Source: Actinomyces sp. | GTDB taxonomy: Bacteria > Actinomycetota > Actinomycetes > Actinomycetales > Actinomycetaceae | Direction: 5' to 3' | Assembly (NCBI RefSeq): GCF_029851875.1 | Contig: NZ_JARKVC010000026.1 | Coordinates: forward strand, 1 to 63,821 | Length of the DNA: 63,821 nucleotides | In this document: positions 1 through 9,857 of the stretch, piece by piece | Numbering within the stretch: position 1 is the first letter of the stretch | How the letters are laid out: every line of letters begins with the position of its first letter | Notes under the pieces: generated by a model | What the model was told of the DNA's origin: nothing | What the model saw: the letters and a program-made list of their open reading frames with translations, nothing else | Database searches by the model: none | Translations under genes and position numbers: made by a program

Positions 1-250
1 GGGGGCGTGCTTCCACTGGCCGGGGGCGTACCTGCGTGGTGAGGGCGTACCTGGCAGCGTCTGCAGGCACGCCCTCTCAACGCACACACGCCCCCACAAC
101 ACGAACACACGCCGCGACCACCTCAAACCACGCCCACACCCCAGCCAAGCACGCCCACACCGGGAAGCACCTCGCCCAGACCAGGGACCACCGCCGGCAA
201 GCACGCCCCAACCACCAAAACCCGCCACCACGGCAGGCAAGCACGCCGCC
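1..250. repeat. Periodic GGCGTGCCT-type repeat array, left end cut by window
   Basis: Short degenerate motifs of the form GGCGT(G/A)C(C/T)T occur at 4, 25 and 44 on the plus strand. The orientation then flips and the reverse complement (AGGCACGCC or ACACGCC/AAGCACGCC) recurs near 65, 85, 106, 128, 148, 199 and 239. Spacing is about 19-22 bp for most units. The flip point is an inverted repeat at 42-77 (GAGGGCGTACCTG against CAGGCACGCCCTC). The same architecture recurs at 18483-18712, also beside a tRNA gene. Reading frames through it only encode the repeat and look non-coding. The function is unknown. Confidence 0.7.
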
Positions 251-304
251 CCACGAGGTTCCTGGGTCACCGGAGGAACCCCGACCAGCCCTCCACGGCA
301 CGCC

Positions 305-389
305 TGGTGCCCCCGACGGGACTCGAACCCGTACGCCCGAAGGCATCAGCTTTTAAGGCCGCTGTGTCTACCGATTTCACCACGGGGGC
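305..389 (-). tRNA. tRNA-Leu (anticodon UAA)
   Basis: The minus strand folds as a class II tRNA. The acceptor GCCCCCG pairs with CGGGGGC, the anticodon loop is CTTAAAA (anticodon TAA), a long variable arm follows, and the T-loop is TTCGAGT. The 3' CCA is encoded at 305-307. Confidence 0.93.
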
Positions 390-406
390 GTGGCTGTGTC
401 AGCCGG

Positions 407-497
407 TACCCCCACTGGGATTCGAACCCAGGACCATGTGCTTATCAGGCACGGACGAGGTATAAGCTCGCTGCTCTAACCGCTGAGCTATGGGGGC
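407..497 (-). tRNA. Unusual class II-like tRNA-Ile, anticodon UAU
   Basis: On the minus strand the acceptor GCCCCCA pairs with TGGGGGT (G-U at the first pair). The D-stem is GCTC/GAGC, the anticodon stem GCGAG/CTCGT has loop CTTATAC (anticodon TAT), and the T-stem is CTGGG/CCCAG with discriminator A. Between the anticodon and T arms lie 23 nt instead of about 5. They form a hairpin GTGC-CTGATAA-GCAC whose 7-nt loop is that of a normal tRNA-Ile(GAT). The gene is therefore either a class II-like tRNA reading AUA or an Ile tRNA with a duplicated anticodon arm. No CCA is encoded (CCG follows). Confidence 0.75.
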
Positions 498-565
498 ACG
501 TCAGGGCGCTGGGCCAGCACGCTGACCGGCTGAGACTACCGCAGTCACGAGACCAGCTGTGCACG

Positions 566-641
566 TGGTGGACCCGGCCGGACTCGAACCGACGACCGAC
601 GCGGTGTAAACGCGTTGCTCTACCAGCTGAGCTACAGGTCC
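566..641 (-). tRNA. tRNA-Val (anticodon UAC)
   Basis: Minus-strand cloverleaf with acceptor GGACCTG/CGGGTCC, D-stem GCTC/GAGC, anticodon stem ACGCG/CGCGT with loop TTTACAC (anticodon TAC), and T-loop TTCGAGT. CCA is encoded at 566-568. It is the first gene of the Val-Ile-Leu tRNA group read leftward. Confidence 0.95.
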
Positions 642-712
642 TTGGCGCCCGTGGGCGCTGCTGCTGGCCGCAGCATACGGCACGCCGTCGTGCAGCGACG
701 ACGCGCCTGGCG

Positions 713-1117
713 TCAGTGCCGCCGGCTGGAGATGCGGATACCGCTCCAGTGCCGGCCCATCGCCGCGGCGGAGGTGGCGTGCATGCCAGCGGTGCGAGCG
801 GCCTCCTCCACGTCCGAGGAGGCAACGGCCCCGGTCGTACGAGCCTTGGGAGTCAGGACCCAGATGACACCGTCGCCGTCGAGGTTGGCCTGCGCGTCCA
901 CCAGGACGTCAGTCAGGTCGTCGACGTCACCGTCGTCGTCACGCCACCACACGATCGCGGAGTCAGCCACGTCCTCATAGTCCTCGTCGACCAGCTCAGT
1001 GCCGGTCAGCGCCTCGGCGGCCTCACGAAGCTCGTCGTCGACGTCGTCGTCGTAACCGAACTCCTGGATGATGAGGCCGGAGGTGAAGCCAAAGACCCCA
1101 CCTGCTGTGCTCGCCAC
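713..1117 (-). CDS. DUF3052 family protein
   Basis: A 134-residue acidic protein with the family hallmarks: a GLIIQEFGYDDDVDDELREA-like block near the N-terminus, an ELVDEDYEDVAD block, a WWRDDDGDVDDLTD block and a C-terminal WSGIRI. The start is taken at GTG 1117 because GGAG lies about 10 nt upstream and family similarity begins there; the frame stays open farther upstream without similarity. The biochemical role of the family is not established. In actinobacteria this gene commonly sits divergent from aceE, as here. It is probably transcribed from the shared 319-bp intergenic region. Confidence 0.85.
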   Translation of the reverse strand: MASTAGGVFGFTSGLIIQEFGYDDDVDDELREAAEALTGTELVDEDYEDVADSAIVWWRDDDGDVDDLTDVLVDAQANLDGDGVIWVLTPKARTTGAVASSDVEEAARTAGMHATSAAAMGRHWSGIRISSRRH

Positions 1118-1436
1118 TGTCGTCTCTCCGTCCCTCGGGCTCGCGGTGTGTCCCGTTCTCGTGCGCGTGAGCGCGGTTTTCACTGCCCCGTGGGGCGCTA
1201 CGAAGTCTAGCCCACCGCATGTGACCCCGCTGACGCAAGCCCACACGCTCGCCCGCAATCCGGTGGGTGACATCACAGCTGAACTGGGACCTTCTTCCCG
1301 TCACGTGGGCGACGCCGGGGCACGAAAGCCGTAGATTTGTGCTGGACTACAGTCCATGCGACCCGACCAGGCTCGCCGGCACGACGCTGCCGCGAGCCTG
1401 AGCTGCCACCGCACCGAAGCGAGGAAAGAGGAACCC
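1118..1436. other. Divergent intergenic region between DUF3052 gene and aceE
   Basis: 319 bp without a credible gene. It must hold the promoters for the leftward DUF3052 gene and for aceE. The only clear element is the aceE ribosome site GAGGAAAGAGG ending a few bases before GTG 1437. I could not assign -35/-10 boxes with confidence. Confidence 0.5.
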
Positions 1437-4196
1437 GTGAGCCCGACCAGCGACTCCACGCCGCTCATCGACGGTCTCCTGACCAAGGTCACCGACAACG
1501 ACCCTGAGGAGACCAGGGAGTGGCGTGAGTCCCTTGACGCCCTCATCCAGGAGAAGGGCGGCCCCCGCGCCCGCTTCATCCTGCTGTCGTTGCTGGCGGA
1601 GGCACGGCGCAAGAACGTCGCCGTCCCCTCGCAGACGACGACGCCCTACGTCAACACCATCGACGTCGCCGACGAGCCCTACTTCCCTGGCGACGAGGAC
1701 GCTGAGCGCACCTACCGCCGCTGGAACCGCTGGAACGCCGCCGTCATGGTCACCCGCGCCCAGCGTCCGGGGATCGGGGTCGGTGGGCACATCTCCTCCT
1801 ACGCCTCCACCGCCACCCTCTACGAGGTCGGCCTCAACCACTTCTTCCGCGGCAAGGACCACCCAGGCGGCGGTGACCACGTCTTCTTCCAGGGCCACGC
1901 CTCCCCCGGTAACTACGCCCGCGCCTTCCTCGAGGGCCGCCTGAGCGAGGACGACCTCGACGGCTTCCGGCAGGAGTACTCCCACCCCGCCGCCACCGGC
2001 TCACGCGGCCTCCCCTCCTACCCGCACCCGCGCCGTATGGAGGACTTCTGGGAGTACCCCACCGTCTCCATGGGCCTGGGCCCGGCCGAGGCCATCTACC
2101 AGGCCTGGTTCGACAGGTACCTGCAGGGCGTCGGCATCAAGGACACCTCCCAGCAGCACACCTGGGCCTTCCTGGGCGACGGCGAGATGGACGAGCCCGA
2201 GTCGCGCGGCATGCTCCAGCTGGCTGCCTCCCAGCAGCTGGACAACCTCACCTTCGTCATCAACTGCAACCTGCAGCGCCTGGACGGCCCGGTGCGCGGC
2301 AACGGCAAGATCATCCAGGAGCTGGAGGCCTTCTTCAAGGGCGCAGGCTGGAACGTCATCAAGGTCATCTGGGGCCGCGGCTGGGACCAGCTGCTGGCCG
2401 CGGACAAGGACCACGCCCTGGAGCACCTCATGATGGAGACGCTCGACGGCGACTACCAGACCTTCAAGGCCAATGACGGCGCCTACGTGCGCGAGCACTT
2501 CTTTAACCGTGACCCGCGCACCGCCGAGCTCGTCAAGGACTGGACCGACGAGGAGATCTGGGCCCTGCAGCGCGGTGGTAACGACTACCGAAAGATGTAC
2601 GCCGCCTACAAGGCGGCTACGGAGCACAAGGGCCAGCCCACCGTCATCCTGGCTCACACGGTCAAGGGCTACCTGCTGGGCTCCCACTTCGCGGGCCGCA
2701 ACGCGACCCACCAGATGAAGAAGCTCAAGCTCGACGACCTCAAGGGCCTGCGCGACCGGCTACGCATCCCGATCACCGACGAGCAGCTGGAGGCTGACCC
2801 CACCCGTCCGCCGTACTACAGGCCCGCGCCTGACGACCCGGCTCTGCTCTACATGCTGGAGCGTCGTCGTCAGCTCGGAGGCTTCGTGCCCGAGCGCCGT
2901 GACGCCGGCACCGAGCTGGAGCTGCCCGGGGACAAGACCTACGACATCCTCAAGTCCGGCTCGGGCAAGCAGGAAGTCGCCTCGACGATGGCCTTCGTGC
3001 GCCTGCTCAAGGAGCTCATCAAGGACAAGAGCATCGGCCGGCGCCTCGTGCCGATCGTCCCTGACGAGTCGCGTACCTTCGGCCTGGAGTCGCTGTTCCC
3101 CACGAAGAAGATCTTCAACACCCAGGGCCAGAACTACACGCCGGTGGACGCTGACATGATGCTGTCCTACCGCGAGTCCACCTCCGGTCAGCTCATGCAC
3201 ACCGGCATCAACGAGGCCGGTTCCGCCTCGCTGTTCCAGGTGGCCGGCACCAGCTACGCCACCCACGGCGAGCCGATGATCCCGGTCTACATCTTTTACT
3301 CGATGTTCGGTTTCCAGCGCACGGCCGACCAGTTCTGGGCTGCCGGCGACCAGCTGGCCCGAGGCTTCGTCATCGGCGCGACGGCCGGTCGCACGACGCT
3401 GACCGGTGAGGGCACCCAGCACATGGACGGCCACTCCCCGCTCATGGCCTGGACCAACGAGGCCTTCGCCTCCTACGACCCGGCCTACGCCTACGAGATC
3501 CGCCACATCGTGCGTGACGCGCTGGAGCGCTGGTACGGCCCGGACTGCGGCCGTAACCGCAACATCATGTACTACCTGACGGTGTACAACGAGCCGATCC
3601 TCCAGCCGGCCGAGCCCGAGGACGTGGACGTCGAGGGCATTCTCAAGGGCCTGTACAAGGTCTCCGACGCCCCGGCAGGCGACGGCCCTGAGGTCCAGCT
3701 GCTGGCCTCTGGCGTGGGCGTGCCGTGGATCGTCGAGGCGCAGCGGATCCTGGCTGAGGACTGGGGCGTGCGGGCCAGCGTGTGGTCCGTGACCTCGTGG
3801 AGCGAGCTGCGCCGCGAGGCCCTGGAGGTGGAGAAGGACAACTTCCTCCACCCCGCCGCCGACCAGCGCGTACCCTACGTGACGGGCAGGCTTGCCCACG
3901 CCACCGGCCCCTTCATCGCCACCAGCGACTTCGACCACGCGGTGCCCGACCTCATCCGCCCGTGGGTCCCCGGCGACTACCACGTGCTGGGCGCCGACGG
4001 CTTCGGCTTCTCCGACACCCGCGCCGCGGCCCGCCGTCACTACCTCATCGACGCCGACTCCGTCGTCGTCAAGGCGCTTCAGGCGCTGGCGCAGCAGGGC
4101 AGGCTCGAGCGCGAGGTCGTGGCCCAGGCTGTTGAGCGCTACGACCTGGAGAACGTCAACGCCGGCTCCTGTGGCGCTCAGGGCGGCGAGGCCTGA
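1437..4196 (+). CDS. aceE: Pyruvate dehydrogenase E1 component, homodimeric type
   Basis: A 919-residue homodimeric E1: thiamine-diphosphate-dependent decarboxylation of pyruvate and reductive acetylation of the E2 lipoyl domain, feeding acetyl-CoA to the TCA cycle and to fatty-acid synthesis. The thiamine/Mg site [10 protein letters not shown] lies near residue 247, followed by [18 protein letters not shown] as in Enterobacteria and actinobacteria. Length matches the family (about 900-930). The frame is open 27 codons upstream, but GTG 1437 has the strong ribosome site GAGGAAAGAGG. It is followed by a palindrome likely to act as terminator. The E2 and E3 genes are not in the window. Confidence 0.97.
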   Translation: MSPTSDSTPLIDGLLTKVTDNDPEETREWRESLDALIQEKGGPRARFILLSLLAEARRKNVAVPSQTTTPYVNTIDVADEPYFPGDEDAERTYRRWNRWNAAVMVTRAQRPGIGVGGHISSYASTATLYEVGLNHFFRGKDHPGGGDHVFFQGHASPGNYARAFLEGRLSEDDLDGFRQEYSHPAATGSRGLPSYPHPRRMEDFWEYPTVSMGLGPAEAIYQAWFDRYLQGVGIKDTSQQHTWAFLGDGEMDEPESRGMLQLAASQQLDNLTFVINCNLQRLDGPVRGNGKIIQELEAFFKGAGWNVIKVIWGRGWDQLLAADKDHALEHLMMETLDGDYQTFKANDGAYVREHFFNRDPRTAELVKDWTDEEIWALQRGGNDYRKMYAAYKAATEHKGQPTVILAHTVKGYLLGSHFAGRNATHQMKKLKLDDLKGLRDRLRIPITDEQLEADPTRPPYYRPAPDDPALLYMLERRRQLGGFVPERRDAGTELELPGDKTYDILKSGSGKQEVASTMAFVRLLKELIKDKSIGRRLVPIVPDESRTFGLESLFPTKKIFNTQGQNYTPVDADMMLSYRESTSGQLMHTGINEAGSASLFQVAGTSYATHGEPMIPVYIFYSMFGFQRTADQFWAAGDQLARGFVIGATAGRTTLTGEGTQHMDGHSPLMAWTNEAFASYDPAYAYEIRHIVRDALERWYGPDCGRNRNIMYYLTVYNEPILQPAEPEDVDVEGILKGLYKVSDAPAGDGPEVQLLASGVGVPWIVEAQRILAEDWGVRASVWSVTSWSELRREALEVEKDNFLHPAADQRVPYVTGRLAHATGPFIATSDFDHAVPDLIRPWVPGDYHVLGADGFGFSDTRAAARRHYLIDADSVVVKALQALAQQGRLEREVVAQAVERYDLENVNAGSCGAQGGEA

Positions 4197-4213
4197 GCCG
4201 GCTGCTCCAGCCG

Positions 4214-4278
4214 AACGTGTACGAGTGCGACCGAGTGAAGGGATGATGACCCTTCACTCGGTCGCACTCGTACACGTT
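4214..4278. repeat. Perfect 29-bp palindrome, copy A (likely bidirectional terminator)
   Basis: Arms at 4214-4242 and 4250-4278 are perfectly complementary over 29 bp with loop ATGATGA. The core is CGAGTGCGACCGAGTGAAGG. It sits between the convergent ends of aceE and the AbiEi-like gene. A near-identical copy lies at 5405-5479. Confidence 0.85.
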
Positions 4279-4287
4279 GGCCGATGC

Positions 4288-5316
4288 TCAGCGCCAGATG
4301 TCCCGCGGTATCTCACCTGAGTAGGCCGACGGCGGATACAGGCTGCGCACACGCCGAACCAGCCGCTGGCCGTCGTGGACCTCCTCCCAGCCGAAGCGCT
4401 CCAGGCGCCAACCGCTGTGACCAAGCCTCAGCTCACGTCGCTTCTCTGCGCGAAGGTCCGACGCCTCCGCGAGCTTGCCCAGACCGTCAAACTCCCAGCC
4501 GCTGTGCCACTGGGGAAAACCAAGGTCCAGGAAGTACTCGTGGCCTGAGGCCTGCACCCCCAGCTGAGTCACGGGCGCTGGAAGACCCGCAGCCGCCGCG
4601 GCCCATCGCAGCACGGACTCACCGGGGGACTCGGCCAGAGGATCGGCCAGGGCGATCGCGGTGCGAGCCCGGCAGATCCCGCGCCGAGGACCTTGCGCCG
4701 CAAGCATCTGAGCAAGCCGGGCCAGTGCCTCGTCGATCCTCGTGGCCGCCGTGGCCTGACGAGTGCGCCGGTCGGGACGGCACACCTGACGCACAGCCGA
4801 GTCGATGATCGGCAAGGACAGACGTACCGGGAGGTCGCAGGCACAGTCCAGCGCGGTCCGCAACGGGTCGGTCACGCGCATCCCCTGCACAGTGATGACC
4901 TCCTGCGGCTCAGGACGAACTGAGGAACGGCGGATAACCACCGAGCGCCCTGGCACCTCGCCCTGCGGCCCGTAGGCAAAAGCTGTCAGCCTCGTACGTC
5001 CACGCGTCTGGGTAGGAGGCACCGCAACCCGCACATCGGGCTCAGCGCGCAGGCTCGACAGGCCGAGGACCGCAGCCGCGGACTCGTGAGTCAGCGCGAT
5101 CGCGCTTGGTACCAGGTGGAGCGCCGCCTGGCACCGTGCCAGCGTCATCTGCTGCTTGGACTGCCACACAGGAAGGTCGTTCGCCACCCGTGGCGTGTAG
5201 CAGCCGACGGCGATGCGTAGCAGGGCGTCATCCTGCCCCAGATCACGCCGGCTGCGACCGAGGGTGAACTGCATCTCCGGAGGCTCCGGCGGATGCGGGT
5301 AGTACTGGGTGTCCAT
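4288..5316 (-). CDS. AbiEi-antitoxin-like / DUF559-type protein
   Basis: A 342-residue protein of a type frequent in actinobacteria. The N-terminal two thirds resemble the AbiEi-type antitoxin/regulator fold, with a THESAAAVLGL-like segment and a later VTDPLRTALDCAC block. The C-terminus (about 230-330) resembles the DUF559/Vsr-like endonuclease fold: an ESVLRW helix, then a DLGFP strand, GWEFDGLGK and a basic RAEKRRELRL segment. No AbiEii toxin partner is adjacent. The gene lies alone between two copies of one palindrome. Whether it cuts DNA or only regulates cannot be told from the sequence. Confidence 0.65.
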   Translation of the reverse strand: MDTQYYPHPPEPPEMQFTLGRSRRDLGQDDALLRIAVGCYTPRVANDLPVWQSKQQMTLARCQAALHLVPSAIALTHESAAAVLGLSSLRAEPDVRVAVPPTQTRGRTRLTAFAYGPQGEVPGRSVVIRRSSVRPEPQEVITVQGMRVTDPLRTALDCACDLPVRLSLPIIDSAVRQVCRPDRRTRQATAATRIDEALARLAQMLAAQGPRRGICRARTAIALADPLAESPGESVLRWAAAAAGLPAPVTQLGVQASGHEYFLDLGFPQWHSGWEFDGLGKLAEASDLRAEKRRELRLGHSGWRLERFGWEEVHDGQRLVRRVRSLYPPSAYSGEIPRDIWR

Positions 5317-5404
5317 GCCTCAGGGTCCGCCGCGACGCCTCCTCACGCCACCGTAGCGGTCGCGCCTGTGGACAAGCAGCCCCAGACCTGCATCTATCCA
5401 CAGC

Positions 5405-5479
5405 CGCCGAGCGTGTACGAGTGCGACCGAGTGAAGGGATGATGACCCTTCACTCGGTCGCACTCACACACGTTCGGCG
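5405..5479. repeat. Palindrome, copy B (likely aspA terminator)
   Basis: Arms 5405-5437 and 5445-5479 share the core and the ATGATGA loop of copy A at 4214-4278. Two differences between the arms leave G-U pairs in RNA. It lies just downstream of the leftward aspA, where a terminator is expected. Confidence 0.8.
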
Positions 5480-5503
5480 CAGGAGCGGGCCTCAGCGTGA
5501 GCC

Positions 5504-6979
5504 TCAGGCCTTGTCAGCGTCCTCGGCCCGGGTACGAGGAACCGACGGGTCGGAGCCGGAGTAGTAGCGCATGTCGCGGTAGCGCGGGCGCAGGAGGTTC
5601 TCCACGCTCAGCAGGTCATCAAGCGTGGCCTCGTCGAGCAGCCCCATCTCCAGGACCACCTCACGCACGTTGCGTCCTGAGCGTGCGCACTCGCGTCCCA
5701 CCAGGTCACCGTTGTGGTGGCCGATGACCTCGTTGAGGTAGGTGACGATCCCGATGGAGCTCAGGACGTTGTTGCGGCACACCTCCTCATTGGCCTCGAT
5801 ACCGATGACGCACAGCTCACGCAGCGTGCGCGTGGCGTGGGTGAGCAGGCGGATGGACTCAAAGCTCGTCTGGCCGATGACCGGCTCCATGACGTTGAGC
5901 TGGAGCTGACCGGCCTCGGCGGCGAAGGTGAGCGCCACGTCGTTGCCGATGACCTTGAAGCACACCTGGTTGACGACCTCGGGGATCACCGGGTTGACCT
6001 TGGCCGGCATGATGGAGGAGCCCGCGGCCCGCTCGGGCAGGCGGATCTCCCCCAGGCCCGCACGCGGTCCAGAGGACAGCAGACGCAGGTCGTTGCAGAT
6101 CTTGGAGAGCTTGACCGCCAGCCTCTTGATGGCCGCGTGCATGGAGACGTAGGCGCCGGTGTCGCTGGTGGCCTCCATGAGGTTCTCCGCACCCTTGATC
6201 GGCAGGCCCGTGACCTCCTGGAGGTAGCGCACCACGCTGGCCTGGTACCCCTCGGGAGTGTTCAGGCCCGTCCCGATCGCCGTGGCGCCGAGGTTGACCT
6301 CCAGGAGCAGGCTGGAGTTGGCGCGCAGCCGCGGGATCTCCTCGCCCAGCAGCACGCTGAAGGCCTCGAACTCCTGCCCCAGGCTCATCGGCACGGCGTC
6401 CTGGAGCTGGGTGCGCCCCATCTTGAGCACGTCCTTGAACTGGGTGCCCTTGGACGCCAGGGCGTCGATCAGACGGTCCAGCTCAGCCAGGAGCCCCTCG
6501 ACCTGGGCGTACAGGCCCAGCCGGAAGCCGGAGGGGTAGGCGTCGTTGGTGGACTGGGACTTGTTGACGTGGTCGTTGGGGTTGACGACGTCGTAGCGCC
6601 CCTTGGCGTAGCCCAGGTGCTCCAGCGCGAGGTTGGCGATGACCTCGTTGGTGTTCATGTTGACGCTCGTGCCGGCCCCGCCCTGGAAGACGTCGATGGG
6701 GAACTGGTCCAGGCAGCGCCCGGCCTCGAGCACCTGGTCGCAGGCCCACACGATGGCGTCAGCCACCTCGTCCGAGAGCGTGCCCAGCTGGTGGTTGGCC
6801 AGCGCCGAGGCCTTCTTGACCTGGACCATGCCGCGGATGAAGGCGGGCTCCTCCCCGATCGTCACGCCAGAGATCTGGTAGTTCTCCTGGGCGCGCAAGG
6901 TGTGGATACCCCAGTACGCCTCGAGCGGTACCTCGCGGGGGCCGAGGAGGTCCTCCTCGGTGCGGGTGGCCTGCGACAT
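5504..6979 (-). CDS. aspA: Aspartate ammonia-lyase
   Basis: A 491-residue member of the fumarase/aspartase family, catalysing reversible deamination of L-aspartate to fumarate and ammonia. The family signature [12 protein letters not shown] is present in the C-terminal half, with the catalytic-loop serine. The other conserved blocks, [17 protein letters not shown] and NKSQSTND, are intact. The N-terminal [13 protein letters not shown] segment is aspartase-like rather than fumarase-like. The start is ATG 6979, with GGAGG nearby upstream. It is monocistronic and ends at palindrome copy B. Confidence 0.93.
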   Translation of the reverse strand: MSQATRTEEDLLGPREVPLEAYWGIHTLRAQENYQISGVTIGEEPAFIRGMVQVKKASALANHQLGTLSDEVADAIVWACDQVLEAGRCLDQFPIDVFQGGAGTSVNMNTNEVIANLALEHLGYAKGRYDVVNPNDHVNKSQSTNDAYPSGFRLGLYAQVEGLLAELDRLIDALASKGTQFKDVLKMGRTQLQDAVPMSLGQEFEAFSVLLGEEIPRLRANSSLLLEVNLGATAIGTGLNTPEGYQASVVRYLQEVTGLPIKGAENLMEATSDTGAYVSMHAAIKRLAVKLSKICNDLRLLSSGPRAGLGEIRLPERAAGSSIMPAKVNPVIPEVVNQVCFKVIGNDVALTFAAEAGQLQLNVMEPVIGQTSFESIRLLTHATRTLRELCVIGIEANEEVCRNNVLSSIGIVTYLNEVIGHHNGDLVGRECARSGRNVREVVLEMGLLDEATLDDLLSVENLLRPRYRDMRYYSGSDPSVPRTRAEDADKA

Positions 6980-7235
6980 CGTGACTCCTCCAGGTGCGCC
7001 TGAGCGCACGTCGACGTTGGCGGTCTGCTCACGGCCCGGCGCCGTGCCGCAGGCCCAGCCTAGCGACCTGCGGCAGGCCCCGGACGCCGTTGCCGCGAGG
7101 ACTTCCGACGGCGTCCACGGACTTTCGCCCCAGATCCACCCCGTGCCGTCCTCGCCACCGGTTTTCTGTCGGTTTCCTCAAAAGGTCGCGCGCACCGACC
7201 GTCCTGCTGTCGTGGCCGCAGGCTAGGCTCTCAGC

Positions 7236-8414
7236 ATGAAGGACCTCAGTGCCCCCGCGGTCGCAGCCCTGCGCCAGGCCCAGGAGCCCATCATCGAGCA
7301 CGCCCTGGACCGCATCAGCGCGGCGCACCCGTGGTACCGCACCCTGGCTGAGCCGGCCCGCAAGCAGATCGCGGCTGTCGCCCGCCTCGGCGTGACGATG
7401 TTCGTCGACTCCATCGAGCTCCCGGACACCGCCCTGGCCCCGGGCAAGATCTTCTCCGTGGCGCCGGCGGCCCTGACCGGCACGATCACGCTGGAGCAGA
7501 CGCTCGGCATGGTACGAACCGCCCTCGACGTCGTCGTGGAGGAGGCTCCTCAGGCCGTTCCCGAGGAGGACCATGACGCCCTGACGGTCCTCGTCCTCAC
7601 CTTCGGCCGGGACGTCGGTTTCGCCGCCGCAGAGGTCTACGCCCGCGCAGCAGAGGCACGTGGCGCCTGGGACGCCCGTCTGGAGTCGGTGGCCGTGGAC
7701 TCGATGCTCCACGGCTCCCCCGGGGAGGTGGCCTCCCGCGCAGGCTCGGCCGGCTGGAGCGGGGGCGGACCGGTGGTGGCGATCGCCGCGCGGGCGAGCC
7801 TGGACGCCATCGCCGCCTCACGACTTCGCCACGAGGGCAGGCAGCAGGCCCACGACTGCCTGGTCTCTGTGCGCGGGGACTCGGTCATCATCGTCCTGGG
7901 TGGCCAGCCCGAGGCAGCCCGGTCCCCAGGCAGCCCGGAGCAAGCGGTTGACGCCGCAGCCGCGCTGATCGCTCGCAGGCTCGACGGCGCCGCGGTGCTC
8001 GGGCCGGTGGTGCCGGCCGTCAGCCAGGCAGGCCGGTCGCTCCGCTCGGCGCTGGCCGGGCTTCGTGCGCTGGCAGGGTGGCCCCAGGCCCCGAGCCCGG
8101 TGCGCGCCGACGACCTGCTTCCTGAGCGTCTGCTGCTGGGGGACGAGCTGGCGACCGAGCGGGTCGAGACCCTCGTGCGTGAGCCGCTGCGCGCCATGGG
8201 AGAGCCTTTTGAGGAGACCGTCGCCACCTACCTGGCGCTGGGCCGCAGCCTGGAGGCCACTGCACGCGAGCTCTTCGTCCACGCCAACACCGTGCGCTAC
8301 CGCCTGGGGCGTGTCAGCGAGGTCACGGGATGGGACGCCACCGACGCGCGTGACAGCCTCGTCCTGCACCTGGCGATCATCGCCGGCCGCCTGCACGAGG
8401 GGGACCAGCCGTGA
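7236..8414 (+). CDS. fasR: FasR-like PucR-family transcriptional activator of fatty-acid synthesis
   Basis: A 392-residue protein. A PucR-type C-terminal helix-turn-helix lies near residues 325-375 (LALGRSLEATARELFVHANT, then VRYRLGRV). In Streptomyces the orthologue activates the fabD-fabH-acpP-fabF operon next to it; the same position here supports this role. It overlaps fabD by 4 bp (GTGA), so the two are probably co-transcribed. The N-terminal ligand-sensing half is less conserved. The specific fasR name rests mainly on synteny. Confidence 0.82.
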   Translation: MKDLSAPAVAALRQAQEPIIEHALDRISAAHPWYRTLAEPARKQIAAVARLGVTMFVDSIELPDTALAPGKIFSVAPAALTGTITLEQTLGMVRTALDVVVEEAPQAVPEEDHDALTVLVLTFGRDVGFAAAEVYARAAEARGAWDARLESVAVDSMLHGSPGEVASRAGSAGWSGGGPVVAIAARASLDAIAASRLRHEGRQQAHDCLVSVRGDSVIIVLGGQPEAARSPGSPEQAVDAAAALIARRLDGAAVLGPVVPAVSQAGRSLRSALAGLRALAGWPQAPSPVRADDLLPERLLLGDELATERVETLVREPLRAMGEPFEETVATYLALGRSLEATARELFVHANTVRYRLGRVSEVTGWDATDARDSLVLHLAIIAGRLHEGDQP

Positions 8415-9433
8415 CGACGACGCCCCCACCACCAGCCGCGAGCGCCCCCACGCAGGTTGCTCCTGCGCCCGCTGGGGCCGGGCTCCTGGCCCTCAGCCTG
8501 CCGGCTGGCTCCGCCGTCGTCTGCCCTGGGCAGGGGTCCCAGCGCCCGGGCATGCTCGCTGCCTGGTGGCAGGACGCAGACGCCCGCGTGCCCGGCGTGC
8601 TGGAGACGATGTCCGAGGCTGCGGGTGCGGACCTGCTCGCTCTGGGCACCACGGCCTCGGCCGACGACCTGCGCCCCACCGAGGTCGCCCAGCCCCTGAC
8701 GGTGGCTACCTCCCTGGCCTGTGCCCTCGCCGTCGGGCTGGCCCGGCCTCGTGTCGCCGGAGCCTCACCTGAGCCGGTGCCGGTCGTCGCCGGTCACTCC
8801 CTGGGGTACCTCACCGCCCTGGCACTGGCCGGGGTCCTCTCCCCCGCAGAGGCCGTCGGGCTGGCTGCGCTGCGGGGCCGGGCCATGGCCCGCTGCGCAG
8901 CCGAGCACGACGGCGGGATGACGGCGCTCGTCGGCGGTCACCGGGAGGAAGTGCTGGCTGCGATCGACCGGGCCGGCCTGGCTGTCGCCAACGTCAACGG
9001 CTCGGCCCAGGTGGTTGCCTCGGGCACCCGCGGGGCGCTGGCAGCGCTCGTGCCTCCAGCCGGCGCCCGCGCGCTGCCCCTCGCCGTGGCCGGGGCCTTC
9101 CACAGCCCTGCGATGTCTGCGGCGCAGGAGGAGGTTGCCGGAGCCGTGGCGCGCCTGCCCCGACGCGTGCCCAGCGCCACCGTGATCGACGACGCCGACG
9201 GCGTGGCCCGTCCGCCGCAGGAGGGCAGCGGGAACCTGCTGGAGGCCGTGTCAACCAAGATCACCCGGCCTGTGCGCTGGGACCTGGTCCAGGAGACGCT
9301 GCGCGGGCAGGGCACCACGTGCCTCGTCGAGCTGGCCCCGGCAGGGACCTTGACCGGTCTGGCGCGCCGTGACCTGCCGCAGGCTCGTCTGACCCGCCTG
9401 CGCTCACCTGAGGACCTGGCGGAGCGGGCGTGA
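8411..9433 (+). CDS. fabD: Malonyl-CoA:ACP transacylase
   Basis: A 340-residue enzyme that moves malonyl groups from CoA to ACP for type II fatty-acid synthesis. It has the oxyanion-hole motif VCPGQGSQ, the nucleophile serine in GHSLG (Ser130), a downstream Arg in ALRGRAMARC, and the catalytic histidine in AFHSPAM. The N-terminal 35 residues are Pro/Ala-rich and unusual. The GTG start overlaps the fasR stop, implying translational coupling. Usually fabH follows this gene in actinobacteria; here a 172-bp gap leads straight to acpP. Confidence 0.93.
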   Translation: MTTTPPPPAASAPTQVAPAPAGAGLLALSLPAGSAVVCPGQGSQRPGMLAAWWQDADARVPGVLETMSEAAGADLLALGTTASADDLRPTEVAQPLTVATSLACALAVGLARPRVAGASPEPVPVVAGHSLGYLTALALAGVLSPAEAVGLAALRGRAMARCAAEHDGGMTALVGGHREEVLAAIDRAGLAVANVNGSAQVVASGTRGALAALVPPAGARALPLAVAGAFHSPAMSAAQEEVAGAVARLPRRVPSATVIDDADGVARPPQEGSGNLLEAVSTKITRPVRWDLVQETLRGQGTTCLVELAPAGTLTGLARRDLPQARLTRLRSPEDLAERA

Positions 9434-9605
9434 GGCCGCCCGGGCGCGCCGCCGGCCCGCCTGGTGGCGACGCGCCGTCGGTTCACCGCGGCCCCTGCTT
9501 GTGAGACACAATGACCGGTAGCGGAGGGCCGCCGGCCCGGCCGTCCGGCTCCGGCCGTGGCTGGAGCCGGTGCCACCACGAACCTACGACCTCTAGGAGA
9601 CCCTC

Positions 9606-9854
9606 ATGCCTGAGCAGACCGACGTCCTCGCCGTCATCACCGAGATCACCGCCGAGGAGGCTGGCGTCGAGGCCAGCACGATCACGCCCGGCTCCCGCTT
9701 CGCCGACGACCTCGACATCGACTCCCTGGGCCTGCTCACCATCGCCACCCAGGTCGAGGAGCGCTTCGGCGTCGCGCTGGACGACTCCCTCATTCCCACC
9801 CTGCCGACCGTCGGCTCGCTCGTTGAGCTGGTGAGCGCGCAGAAGCAGGGCTGA
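9606..9854 (+). CDS. acpP: Acyl carrier protein
   Basis: An 82-residue acidic carrier with the phosphopantetheine attachment motif DIDSLG (Ser40). It has the usual four-helix length. AGGAGA stands 6 nt before the ATG. Only 3 bp separate it from fabF. The 172-bp upstream gap may hold its own promoter, as expected for an abundant protein. Confidence 0.95.
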   Translation: MPEQTDVLAVITEITAEEAGVEASTITPGSRFADDLDIDSLGLLTIATQVEERFGVALDDSLIPTLPTVGSLVELVSAQKQG

Positions 9855-9857
9855 GAG

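Noticed and set aside
36-356. Open frame of 106 codons over the left repeat array and tRNA-Leu
   Set aside because: It translates the repeat motifs and runs into a tRNA gene; there is no ribosome site.
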